Below, one piece after another: positions 25,605 to 33,942 of a stretch of 51,674 nucleotides of DNA (position 1 is its first letter; each line of letters starts with the position of its first letter). The position numbers and the translations under genes are program-made. The DNA comes from Runella sp. GTDB lineage: Bacteria; Bacteroidota; Bacteroidia; Cytophagales; Spirosomataceae. Location of the stretch: assembly GCA_023254175.1 (NCBI GenBank), contig JALQYJ010000154.1, positions 1 through 51,674 on the forward strand, given 5' to 3'. The notes below the pieces were generated by a model. The model did no database searches and was not told the DNA's origin. It saw only the letters and a list, made by a program, of their open reading frames with translations.

Positions 25605-28145
25605 CTAGCCCATGTTTTTGAGCATTTGCTCCAGCGTGGCAATGTCGTTTATCAATACTTCACGGGCTTTGCTACCTTCAAATGGCCCGACGATTCCTGC
25701 GGCTTCGAGCTGGTCCATGATACGACCTGCACGGTTGTAACCTAGTTTTAGTTTTCGCTGAATCAGCGAGGTACTTCCTTGCTGGCTCACAACAATCACG
25801 CGGGCGGCATCGTCAAACATTGGGTCGCGGTCGGCTAAATCAATCGTTTCTTTGCCTCCTTCGTCATCATCTCCACTAAACTCAGGCAAATGATACGCCG
25901 AAGGATAGCCACGTTGGCTACCTATAAACTCACATACTTCGTCGATTTCGTCAGTATCGGCAAAGGCACACTGAAGACGAATCATATCCGAACCTGTAGA
26001 GAGCAACATATCCCCCATTCCGACGAGTTGCTCAGCTCCACCCGTGTCTAAAATAGTTCGCGAGTCGATTTTCGAGGTTACTCTAAAAGAAAGACGAGCA
26101 GGGAAGTTGGCCTTAATCAACCCTGTAATGACATTGACCGAAGGCCGCTGCGTGGCTACCACTAAGTGAATTCCAATTGCCCGAGCCAACTGCGCCAAAC
26201 GAGCAATCGGCTGCTCTACTTCTTTACCCGCAGTCATCATCAAGTCGGCCAATTCATCAATTACCAAAACGATGTAGGGCAAAAAGCGATGACCCTTCTC
26301 TGGGCTAAGTTGACGTTGGGTAAATTTGGCGTTGTATTCTTTCACGTTACGAACTCCTGCTTCTTTGAGCAAATCGTAACGTGTGTCCATTTCAATACAG
26401 AGCGAGTTAAGCGTATAAACCACTTTTTTGGTATCTGTAATAATCGCTTCTTCGCTATTGGGGAGTTTGGCCAAAAAATGCCGTTCGATTTTATTGAACA
26501 GCGTCAATTCTACCTTTTTGGGGTCAACAAGCACAAACTTGAGTAGGGCTGGGTGTTTTTTGTAAATCAAGGAAGCCAAAAGTACGTTTAGTCCTACCGA
26601 CTTCCCTTGTCCTGTGGCACCTGCCATCAGTAAATGGGGCATTTTGGCCAAATCGGTAATAAAAAACTCGTTGGAAATTGTTTTTCCCAATGCTACAGGC
26701 AAGTCAAACGAAGTCTCCTGAAATTTCTTGCTCCCCAAAACCGACCGAATCGACACCATCTCACGGTTTTTGTTGGGTACTTCAATCCCAATCGTTCCCT
26801 TCCCAGGCATAGGCGCAATGATACGAATCCCCAACGCCGCCAAACTCAACGCAATGTCGTCTTCGAGGCTTTTGATTTTAGAAATACGAACCCCTGCCTC
26901 TGGAATGATTTCGTACAACGTAACCGTCGGCCCAATGGTTGCTTTAATGCTTGCAATGCTAATGCCATAGTTGGCAAGCGTTTCGACGATGCGGTCTTTG
27001 TTGGCTTCCAGTTCCTCTGCCGTTACTTTCGACTGGCCTTCGCTACGGTTGTGTAACAAATCAAGGGTGGGGTATTTGTAATTGGCCAAATCGAGCGTTG
27101 GGTCATAAGGCCCATGTAATTCCACGAGGTCGTCCGCCAACTTATCGGCATCCGCAAAGGGTACCACAGGGATTTTACTCGTTGTACCCGAAATAGGTGT
27201 TTCGCCATCTGACGCATCTGAAGCTGCTACTACCTCGTTCGCATTTTCAACAATTAGAGTCAAAGTAGGAGCAACTTTAGGTGCTTTTGAGGAGGTATTA
27301 GTAGCTGAAAAATCAACGGTTTGCACCTTTTCTTCTTCAAAAATAGGGGTTTCTGGCTGTGATTCTTCTTCTTTGAGTGGTGTGGTTGAGTTACGTGGTT
27401 CTTTAGAAACGGTATCATCAAGTTCTTCTTCTTGTTCATCTTCTACCACTATCTCAACAGAAGTTTTACGTTTTTTAATGGGCGTTTCCACCATTTCAGT
27501 AAACTCATCGAACGACGAAATACCATGGAAATACACCAAAATAAGACCTAGTAAACCTAAAATAACAAACAAGCCTCCAAAACCAATGTATTGGTCAAGA
27601 ATCTCATTGATTACGTAGCCAATTCCCCCGCACAGAGAACTCAGGATACCAGCCGTGTCGGTTTGAAGGACAAAAAATCCAAAAAATAATCCTAGCCATA
27701 GCATATAAATCAGCACGAGTTGGGTGGTTCGTTGCAAGGGTAATAATTCTTTTTCAAAAGCGATTTTTACTCCCATTAAAAACAACAAAAAAGGCAGCCC
27801 CAAGGCTCCAATCCCGAACCAGTGAAAAATAAAATAATGTGAAAGTAAGAACCCAAAAAAGCCCATAATGTTTTTGGTTTCTTTGTCCGACACCTGCCTT
27901 TGAGCTGTAAAAGGCGGTTCGATGACGCTTTGGTCGGCAGACCCTGTGAAGAGATACCAGACAAAGGCTCCAAAAATATAAAGGGACAAAAAAATTAGTA
28001 CCCATCCCCACACTTTTTGGCTTCGAGGACTAGGGGTAAATAGGGGTTTCATCTGAGAGCCTCCTCTACTGGGTAGGGAGGACGGTGGGGTGTTCGCCTT
28101 GCGGTCGCGCTTCGACGAATCAGGAGGAATAACGTTCTTGGCCAT
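25605..28145 (-). CDS. ftsK: DNA translocase FtsK
   Basis: 846 residues. An N-terminal membrane domain with four hydrophobic segments (~35-210), an acidic low-complexity linker (~220-330), then the RecA-like motor: LLMAGATGQGKSVGLNVLL (Walker A ~510), IVLVIDELADLMM (Walker B), VATQRPSVNVITGLIKANFP. The C-terminal gamma domain (~785-846, SLIQRKLKLGYNRAGRIMDQ) is a winged helix that reads KOPS sites. FtsK pumps DNA at the division septum and activates XerCD at dif. ATG 28145 (MAKNVIPPDSS) is chosen; the frame continues upstream for 41 codons to a weaker start with no family support. Confidence 0.95.
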   Translation of the reverse strand: MAKNVIPPDSSKRDRKANTPPSSLPSRGGSQMKPLFTPSPRSQKVWGWVLIFLSLYIFGAFVWYLFTGSADQSVIEPPFTAQRQVSDKETKNIMGFFGFLLSHYFIFHWFGIGALGLPFLLFLMGVKIAFEKELLPLQRTTQLVLIYMLWLGLFFGFFVLQTDTAGILSSLCGGIGYVINEILDQYIGFGGLFVILGLLGLILVYFHGISSFDEFTEMVETPIKKRKTSVEIVVEDEQEEELDDTVSKEPRNSTTPLKEEESQPETPIFEEEKVQTVDFSATNTSSKAPKVAPTLTLIVENANEVVAASDASDGETPISGTTSKIPVVPFADADKLADDLVELHGPYDPTLDLANYKYPTLDLLHNRSEGQSKVTAEELEANKDRIVETLANYGISIASIKATIGPTVTLYEIIPEAGVRISKIKSLEDDIALSLAALGIRIIAPMPGKGTIGIEVPNKNREMVSIRSVLGSKKFQETSFDLPVALGKTISNEFFITDLAKMPHLLMAGATGQGKSVGLNVLLASLIYKKHPALLKFVLVDPKKVELTLFNKIERHFLAKLPNSEEAIITDTKKVVYTLNSLCIEMDTRYDLLKEAGVRNVKEYNAKFTQRQLSPEKGHRFLPYIVLVIDELADLMMTAGKEVEQPIARLAQLARAIGIHLVVATQRPSVNVITGLIKANFPARLSFRVTSKIDSRTILDTGGAEQLVGMGDMLLSTGSDMIRLQCAFADTDEIDEVCEFIGSQRGYPSAYHLPEFSGDDDEGGKETIDLADRDPMFDDAARVIVVSQQGSTSLIQRKLKLGYNRAGRIMDQLEAAGIVGPFEGSKAREVLINDIATLEQMLKNMG

Positions 28146-28315
28146 TAGGTACTCGTTGTAGGGGTTCGTTACTATTTCTTTTCGAATAACTACATTATCA
28201 AAAAATGCTAACGAAGAGTAGACACAGTTATTGATACCGCAGAAAAAAAGCTTTCTACGGTGAACCATTCACTATGAAGGCGTGCTGACGATGCACAGAT
28301 GGGGTAAATGAAGCA

Positions 28316-29377
28316 CTAAACGAGGGATTGGCAAATTTGCTTTGCCAAAGCAGGTCCTTCGTAAATAAAGCCTGTGTATATTTGGACAAGGCTCGCTCCT
28401 GCTGCCAATTTTTCCTTCGCATCCTCGGCAGAAGCTATTCCTCCTACACCGATGACAGGAAAAGCTTGCTTGGATTTTTTACAAAGATAACGAATTACTT
28501 CCGTCGAACGATGTGTAAGGGGGGCGCCACTTAACCCTCCCGCTCCAATTTTTTTCACCAGCTCGTCATCAGTTTTCAAATTGGCACGGCTAATGGTGGT
28601 ATTTGTGGCAATTACCCCCGCGATTTGGGTAGTAGTTACAATCTCAATAATATCATCCAATTGGCTGTCGGTCAAATCAGGCGCAATTTTGAGCAAAATG
28701 GGCTTAGGTGTAAGCGATGAGCGATGAGTGATATGTGATGAGTGCCCCGCGAGTTCGTTGGCTCTTTGCTTGAGAGCGACAAGGATTTTCATCAATGGCT
28801 CTTTTTCTTGTAAGTCGCGCAGACCTGGGGTATTGGGCGAACTTACGTTGACTACAAAGTAATCGACTGTATCGTAAAGGGCATCAAAGCTCTTCAAATA
28901 GTCGTCGAGAGCCTCTTCGTTGGGAGTAAGTTTATTTTTCCCAATATTTCCTCCAATCAAAATTGTCGTTTTCCGCTTCCGCAGGCGTTGGGCAGCAGCG
29001 ACAGCACCGTGATTGTTGAAACCCATGCGGTTGATAATGCCACGGTCGGGTTTGAGGCGAAACAAGCGCGGTTTTTCGTTGCCCTCCTGCGGTTTGGGCG
29101 TCACCGTCCCAATTTCCACAAATCCAAAGCCTAAGCAAGCCAACTCATCTACCAATTCTGCGTTTTTGTCAAAACCTGCTGCTAATCCCACGGGGTTTTT
29201 AAACTTCAACCCAAACACCTCTCGCTCCAACGAAGGATGTTCGAAATTGAATAACTGTTTTGAAATAAATGGAACCCCTGGAATTTGAAAGAAAAACTTG
29301 AGGGTGCCGCAAATAAAATGATGCACTTTTTCAGCATCAAAACGGAAGAGAATCGGAAGGATGAGCCACTTATACAT
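28316..29377 (-). CDS. pyrD: Dihydroorotate dehydrogenase (quinone), class 2
   Basis: 353 residues. PyrD oxidises dihydroorotate to orotate in pyrimidine synthesis, passing electrons to quinone at the membrane. The amphipathic N-terminal helix [20 protein letters not shown] marks class 2. FMN-site marks include [56 protein letters not shown] (catalytic Ser), IAPDLTD, TNTT and GVGGI. Between LKQRANEL and [12 protein letters not shown] it has an extra stretch [14 protein letters not shown] encoded by a low-complexity DNA repeat. ATG 29377 is preferred to GTG 29383, which lies in the -7 box. Confidence 0.95.
   Translation of the reverse strand: MYKWLILPILFRFDAEKVHHFICGTLKFFFQIPGVPFISKQLFNFEHPSLEREVFGLKFKNPVGLAAGFDKNAELVDELACLGFGFVEIGTVTPKPQEGNEKPRLFRLKPDRGIINRMGFNNHGAVAAAQRLRKRKTTILIGGNIGKNKLTPNEEALDDYLKSFDALYDTVDYFVVNVSSPNTPGLRDLQEKEPLMKILVALKQRANELAGHSSHITHRSSLTPKPILLKIAPDLTDSQLDDIIEIVTTTQIAGVIATNTTISRANLKTDDELVKKIGAGGLSGAPLTHRSTEVIRYLCKKSKQAFPVIGVGGIASAEDAKEKLAAGASLVQIYTGFIYEGPALAKQICQSLV
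28711..28745. repeat. Short GATGAGTG-type tandem repeat inside pyrD
   Basis: On the plus strand the segment reads as imperfect tandem units GCGATGA, GCGATGAGTG, ATATGTGATGAGTG. It is in frame and adds about a dozen residues rich in His and Ser to PyrD between two conserved blocks. Confidence 0.65.
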
Positions 29378-29382
29378 GGCCA

Positions 29383-29390
29383 CAAAGGTA
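29383..29390 (-). promoter_or_regulatory. -7 box overlapping the pyrD start region
   Basis: TACCTTTG on the minus strand matches TAnnTTTG exactly. It ends six bases before ATG 29377, which would give a leaderless or nearly leaderless transcript. No clear -33 element is seen, so chance is possible. Confidence 0.35.
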
Positions 29391-29467
29391 AGGAAAAATT
29401 AAACCTGCGAAGGTCTTCTCGGGTGGGTTATAACTTTCTAATTATAAGAAATTTTTATTCTTTGCCC

Positions 29468-31168
29468 TTAAAACACCTGCTGACGATAGGGCAAATTCAA
29501 TCGAAAACCGACCGTCATCAGGTTGGTTTTAAGGTTTTGGGAAGGCTCTTTGCTTTCCTGCCGACGAATAAGCATTCGGCCATCAATGAAGAAATTGTGT
29601 TTGAGCATGTACGACGCTCGCACGTCCGAAAACGAAACATCGACGGGCGTACCTTGTGTCAAGAAATTATTAACGTCACTCGGGCGGCTATCTTGGTAGC
29701 TTCGGTAAATACTTCCACCCCAGTTACGACCATCGACGTCGATTCCTTTGCGCGATTTTGAGAATGTTCCATAAAGGGTCAATCGGCGGCTAGGCTGATA
29801 ACGTCCTATACCTACCACTTCCCAGAAATTTGCACCAAGTGGATGAGCCAATGGCAAGTCGAAGTGAACGTAATTGGTGTATCCCGACTTGTGGGCATAC
29901 GTATAAGGCCGAGCAAGGTTGAGTTCTGCTTGTAAATCCAGATTAGGGATTTTGAAGGCGTCGACATATTTAAGTCCCGCCTGAAAACCAAATTTTTTAC
30001 CCCAAGAGCCTTTTTTGCCAAAATATTCAGACGTTTTAAACTCATCGAGCATAAATTGGCTATAAAAACCAAACTTCTTGAGGAAATTCCAGCGAAAGTC
30101 AAAACCCAACATGGCATTGTCTGCACTTCCTAAGTAGGTTTCGAGGTAACGATAAAAAATAATGGGATTGAAGTAATTGGCATCCAACTTTCCATTGGTA
30201 CGCCCATACATTTCGGCTTCGAATATCCCTAGGCTAATGTTCTTACTTAGATTAATGCTCAGATGATGAATAGCGGCGTATTTCTTTTCTAACGGCTCTT
30301 CAGGAGTACGAGGTACTTGATTATACAACATATTACACCAAAGGTTGGTGTATTGGAAACGTCCCAGTTGCGTCGTCACTTTTAAGAATAGGTAAGGAGA
30401 GCTCCAGTTGGATAAAAGCATGGAACGATACCCGCTTCCAATAAAATTTTGGTCATGACCAAACTGAATATTGACTTGTTTGAGGGGATTGAACGTCAGA
30501 TACCCACGGGCCGAAATAAAGTCAACTCCATTGGTACGGATACTTTTGACTAAACTCTCGCCAGGAACAACATACAAAGGATAGGCCAAGTAAATACCGC
30601 GCACGTTAAGAGTATAGTTTCTAACATACTGAGGAAACATTCCCTGAGTATCGGTGACATAACTATAAAAACCTATCTTTTTACCGACATTACCTCGAAA
30701 TTCTACCCCGCGGGCTGTTAGCCATAGGTAGTCTTTTGAATTGTTTTCCCCTCCCAAAATCAAGTGAGTAACAGGGCTTAAATGCAAATCGAAATTCTTA
30801 TTTTGAACGTAGTAAAAATCAGAAGGCTTACGATAAAAACGCTTCCACAACGTTTTTTTGCTCATGGGAGTTCGGTCTGCTGACCATTCCCAGCTATCTT
30901 GACGTAAATAATCTAAGTTAAAAAAATCAGTGTCGTTGAGGGGCATGGTGCGGTCAGCCTTGATACTGTCCAAAAAATTCACGACCGCCGAGCGTTGAAA
31001 AGGTTTTATGCCAATATGAAAATTCTCATTCAATCGCCCACGACGAATTTCGTACCGATCAATAAGATGGTAATAGTCGTCATTGAGCGGGATGTATTGT
31101 GATTGGGCTACCGCATTTTGCAGGAATAAACACCAACAAACAATCAACGTATAAATTCTAAATTGCAT
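29468..31168 (-). CDS. Capsule assembly Wzi family outer-membrane protein
   Basis: 566 residues. Signal peptide MQFRIYTLIVCWCLFLQNAV then AQS, followed by a barrel rich in aromatic girdle residues. It fits the Wzi/capsule-assembly family of Bacteroidota: the N-terminal helical lead (YYHLIDRYEIRRGRL), GGENNSKDYLWLTARGVEFR, FQFGHD-like VNIQFGHDQNFIGSGYRS, and FYRYLETYLGSADNAMLGFD. Enterobacterial Wzi attaches capsule polysaccharide at the cell surface; in Bacteroidota the role is not settled. ATG 31168 is chosen from the signal peptide. The pyrD gene follows 90 bp downstream. Confidence 0.83.
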   Translation of the reverse strand: MQFRIYTLIVCWCLFLQNAVAQSQYIPLNDDYYHLIDRYEIRRGRLNENFHIGIKPFQRSAVVNFLDSIKADRTMPLNDTDFFNLDYLRQDSWEWSADRTPMSKKTLWKRFYRKPSDFYYVQNKNFDLHLSPVTHLILGGENNSKDYLWLTARGVEFRGNVGKKIGFYSYVTDTQGMFPQYVRNYTLNVRGIYLAYPLYVVPGESLVKSIRTNGVDFISARGYLTFNPLKQVNIQFGHDQNFIGSGYRSMLLSNWSSPYLFLKVTTQLGRFQYTNLWCNMLYNQVPRTPEEPLEKKYAAIHHLSINLSKNISLGIFEAEMYGRTNGKLDANYFNPIIFYRYLETYLGSADNAMLGFDFRWNFLKKFGFYSQFMLDEFKTSEYFGKKGSWGKKFGFQAGLKYVDAFKIPNLDLQAELNLARPYTYAHKSGYTNYVHFDLPLAHPLGANFWEVVGIGRYQPSRRLTLYGTFSKSRKGIDVDGRNWGGSIYRSYQDSRPSDVNNFLTQGTPVDVSFSDVRASYMLKHNFFIDGRMLIRRQESKEPSQNLKTNLMTVGFRLNLPYRQQVF

Positions 31169-31198
31169 AGCGTTAGTTATCACTTAGGCAAATTAAGC

Positions 31199-31206
31199 TA
31201 ATTTTG
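31199..31206 (+). promoter_or_regulatory. -7 box for the acyltransferase gene
   Basis: TAATTTTG matches TAnnTTTG. The start point would be near 31213, ~45 bases before the TTG start at 31258. Confidence 0.35.
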
Positions 31207-31257
31207 CTGTTCTGAGAGTGGTATGGTTCCTCTCAAAAACCAAAAAAGACTATCCTC

Positions 31258-32403
31258 TTGAGCAAAATTTCTACTTCAGTCTATTTTCCTAACCTCAATG
31301 GGGTTCGTTTTATTGCAGCGTTTTCGGTTTTGATTCATCACATTGAACAAGTAAAAGAGGTTTTCAAAGTTCCGAATTTTTACGACAATCACCTCATTAA
31401 GAGCATGGGGAAATTGGGTGTCGATTTATTTTTCGTACTTAGTGGTTTTCTCATCACGTATCTTTTGCTGCACGAAAAAGGTCGTTTTGGGTTTATTAAT
31501 ACTCGTAATTTCTACATAAGACGGATTTTACGAATCTGGCCACTTTATTTTCTGATTGTATTATTATCGTTTTTTGTTTTCCCACAGATTTTTCTTTTCG
31601 TCCCGCCTAACAACGAAGTTTCGTTCATGGCGCACAACGTTTTTCGGCGATTATCACTTTTCCTGCTTGTCTTACCCAATATTGGCTTTATACTTTACAA
31701 TGCCCCCTACTTGGCTGCCCAAACGTGGTCTATCGGAGTTGAGGAACAATTTTACTACCTCTGGCCTTGGATTGTCAAAGATTTTAACTGGAAACGACTC
31801 ACTATAACCGTTTTTATCTTCTGCTTTGGCACCTTTGCGGTTTTTTATATTTACTACAACTGGGTTGGTCATACACAATATGCAAACAACGTGCCTGAAA
31901 TTGCGCGTTTCTTTTTTAGCCAATTTCGAATTATTACTTTAATGACGGGCGGACTGTGTGCGGCGTTGGTGTATTACAAAAAAGAAAAGCTTCTACGACT
32001 ACTTTTTCGCAAAGATGTGCAGTGGGCTGTGTATGTGGTTTTAGCAATTTGCCTCATCACAGGCGTACATGTGAGTAGCCTTAATTTGGAGTTTTACGGG
32101 CTATTTTTTGGTTATTTTATCCTCAATGTGTCTAGCAATACGGCCTCTATTGTTAACTTGGAATACAGTTGGATTTCGTATCTAGGAAAGATTTCGTACG
32201 GGATTTATATTTACCAAACCGCCTTTATCGTCGCTAGTGTCCACCTCATTCAGTGGACGTTTGGGGATACTCTTTCTGCGCTCACCTTCAACTTACTTCT
32301 TTATCCGCTTTCGGCCTTGCTTACCATTGGCGTATCGGCTTTATCGTACCGCTACTTTGAAACACCGTTTTTAACAATTAAGAATCGTTTCAGCAAGCAC
32401 TGA
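31258..32403 (+). CDS. Acyltransferase 3 family membrane protein (OafA/YrhL type)
   Basis: 381 residues with about ten membrane segments. It begins with the family hallmark FPNLNGVRFIAAFSVLIHHI (first His of the site), then LGVDLFFVLSGFLITYLLL and YIRRILRIWPLYF. Acyltransferase-3 proteins O-acylate surface glycans or other extracytoplasmic acceptors, using acyl groups passed across the inner membrane. There is no SGNH domain at the C-terminus. The start is TTG 31258; the ATG further upstream is out of frame. It faces the Wzi-like gene across a divergent region, which may link both to surface polysaccharide (inference). Confidence 0.88.
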   Translation: MSKISTSVYFPNLNGVRFIAAFSVLIHHIEQVKEVFKVPNFYDNHLIKSMGKLGVDLFFVLSGFLITYLLLHEKGRFGFINTRNFYIRRILRIWPLYFLIVLLSFFVFPQIFLFVPPNNEVSFMAHNVFRRLSLFLLVLPNIGFILYNAPYLAAQTWSIGVEEQFYYLWPWIVKDFNWKRLTITVFIFCFGTFAVFYIYYNWVGHTQYANNVPEIARFFFSQFRIITLMTGGLCAALVYYKKEKLLRLLFRKDVQWAVYVVLAICLITGVHVSSLNLEFYGLFFGYFILNVSSNTASIVNLEYSWISYLGKISYGIYIYQTAFIVASVHLIQWTFGDTLSALTFNLLLYPLSALLTIGVSALSYRYFETPFLTIKNRFSKH

Positions 32404-32409
32404 AAGTGT

Positions 32410-32450
32410 GGTAACTGTTACTCGTTAAGAAATAACGGTTAACAGTTACC
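32410..32450. terminator. Bidirectional terminator hairpin
   Basis: GGTAACTGTTA (32410-32420) pairs perfectly with TAACAGTTACC (32440-32450), and inside it CGTTA pairs with TAACG around loop AGAAA, giving 16 bp in one rod with a 2+2 internal loop. It lies between convergent genes ending at 32403 and 32459. No strong T run on either side. Confidence 0.65.
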
Positions 32451-32458
32451 AGGCAACT

Positions 32459-33778
32459 CTACTTGATTTCCGTCACGATGGAATTACTGAGGCGGAGGAG
32501 TTCTATTTCGGCGAGTTTGACGTTGAAAGCCGCTTCAATCATTCGTGATTCTGTCGCAACGGCATTGCGTTGGGCTTCACGGAATTCGATAGCCGTCGAG
32601 TTTCCAAACTTGTAGCGTTCAAAGGCCAACTCTACGTTTTGGCGCGCGATTTTTAGATTTTTCCCCTCAAAGCCAAACAGTTGAATGCTGTTTTGGTAGC
32701 TGTTGTAGGTACGTTCCAAAGCCGACAACAACTGGTTTTTCAAATCGGCTTCTTGGTATTCTGTAATGATGGTGTTGATCTTGGCGTTTTGCTCGCGGCG
32801 GCGTTGGTTATAACCGTCGTAAATCGGCATATTTAGGCGCAGTCCGTAGTTTAATACCCGCGCCTGCCCTTTTTGAGGACCAAACCCCACCTCGTTATTG
32901 AATGACGTGTATGTATAACCCGTCACTAAGTCCACCTGCGGGTATTTGGTCGATTTAACTTCTTTTTCGTTAATTTTTGCCAACGTGCGACTTTGAGCCG
33001 CTGCCAATAGATTGGGGTTTTCCGTTATTTTTTGCTTCAAATCGGCCAAAGACAAGTCATTACGAAAAACGATGGTATCAATTACCGCAAACTTGGTTTC
33101 AAAATCGCGGAAAAGTAACGCATTCAAATTCACATTGGCGTTTTGAATCACTTGCTGCTGCGCCAATACCGCTGCTTGGTCTTGGTTGTAGTCCACCTGA
33201 GCGGCTAAGTACTCCGACTTCGACGTTGTTCCTACTTCGTAATTGGCTTTAGCCAACTCTTGGCGCGTTGCCGAAATATCCAACGCATTTTGGAGTGCTT
33301 TGAGGCGCTGCTTTTGGCGAATGATTTCGTAATAGGCATTAGCTACCTGTGAAACCGTGTTTTGAATTGCAATTTGGACGCTGGTTTTACCTAGTTTTTC
33401 AAACTCCTTGAGGCGGTCGGCGGCGGCAAACATCCCCATTCCGTCGTAGAGTGTCCATACCATGGTTACCCCCGCGTTGTTGTTGCGGTTATCAATCCCG
33501 CTCTGCACCAGTGGTTCGCGGATGTTGTTAAAAAACGATTGGTTGATGCTATTGCGGGTAAAGTTTTGGAGAGCCGTTCCTGATACGACAGGCAACATCC
33601 CCGCATTTCCTCGGGTATTGTCATTGTGGGCAATGGCCTCACGACTTTGAACCACTTTAATGGAATAACTTTTTTCAAGTGCGGTAGAAACGGCATTTTC
33701 GAGTGTCAATAGCTCTTGAGAAGACGAATCTAACGATAAACAAAAAGTGATAGGGAACGCAAGAAAAAAGTATTTCAT
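32459..33778 (-). CDS. TolC family outer-membrane efflux protein
   Basis: 439 residues. Signal peptide MKYFFLAFPITFCLSLDSSS, then two copies of the OEP repeat: LENAVSTALEKSYSIKVVQS at the N-terminus, and a second half opening near residue 245 (LADLKQKITENPNLLAAAQS). Coiled-coil helices (KALQNALDISATRQELAKAN) are interleaved with barrel strands (GVTMVWTLYDG, GLRLNMPIYDG). TolC proteins form the trimeric outer-membrane channel for RND, MFS or ABC exporters. No pump or adaptor gene is adjacent, so the partner is unknown. Confidence 0.9.
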   Translation of the reverse strand: MKYFFLAFPITFCLSLDSSSQELLTLENAVSTALEKSYSIKVVQSREAIAHNDNTRGNAGMLPVVSGTALQNFTRNSINQSFFNNIREPLVQSGIDNRNNNAGVTMVWTLYDGMGMFAAADRLKEFEKLGKTSVQIAIQNTVSQVANAYYEIIRQKQRLKALQNALDISATRQELAKANYEVGTTSKSEYLAAQVDYNQDQAAVLAQQQVIQNANVNLNALLFRDFETKFAVIDTIVFRNDLSLADLKQKITENPNLLAAAQSRTLAKINEKEVKSTKYPQVDLVTGYTYTSFNNEVGFGPQKGQARVLNYGLRLNMPIYDGYNQRRREQNAKINTIITEYQEADLKNQLLSALERTYNSYQNSIQLFGFEGKNLKIARQNVELAFERYKFGNSTAIEFREAQRNAVATESRMIEAAFNVKLAEIELLRLSNSIVTEIK

Positions 33779-33789
33779 ATTAGCAAAAA

Positions 33790-33819
33790 CGAAATTAGCG
33801 GGCTTTTATGTAGGACAAA
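33790..33819 (-). promoter_or_regulatory. Promoter of the tolC-like gene
   Basis: On the minus strand TTTG (33819-33816) is 18 bases before TAATTTCG (33797-33790), one mismatch from TAnnTTTG. The leader before ATG 33778 would be under ten bases. Confidence 0.4.
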
Positions 33820-33942
33820 CTGCCATTCTTCCGATAACAGAAATGGCAGGAAGTTCGTTTAATGGATTGCGATAAAACTTTCGCACTGCTTCAAAAATAG
33901 CTTTTTAAAGCGTAGCTTTAGGCTTTGTTTAACCCTGACACG

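Noticed and set aside
28145-28268. A 41-residue N-terminal extension of FtsK.
   Set aside because: No similarity to FtsK N-termini; ATG 28145 gives a normal cytoplasmic lead before the first membrane segment.
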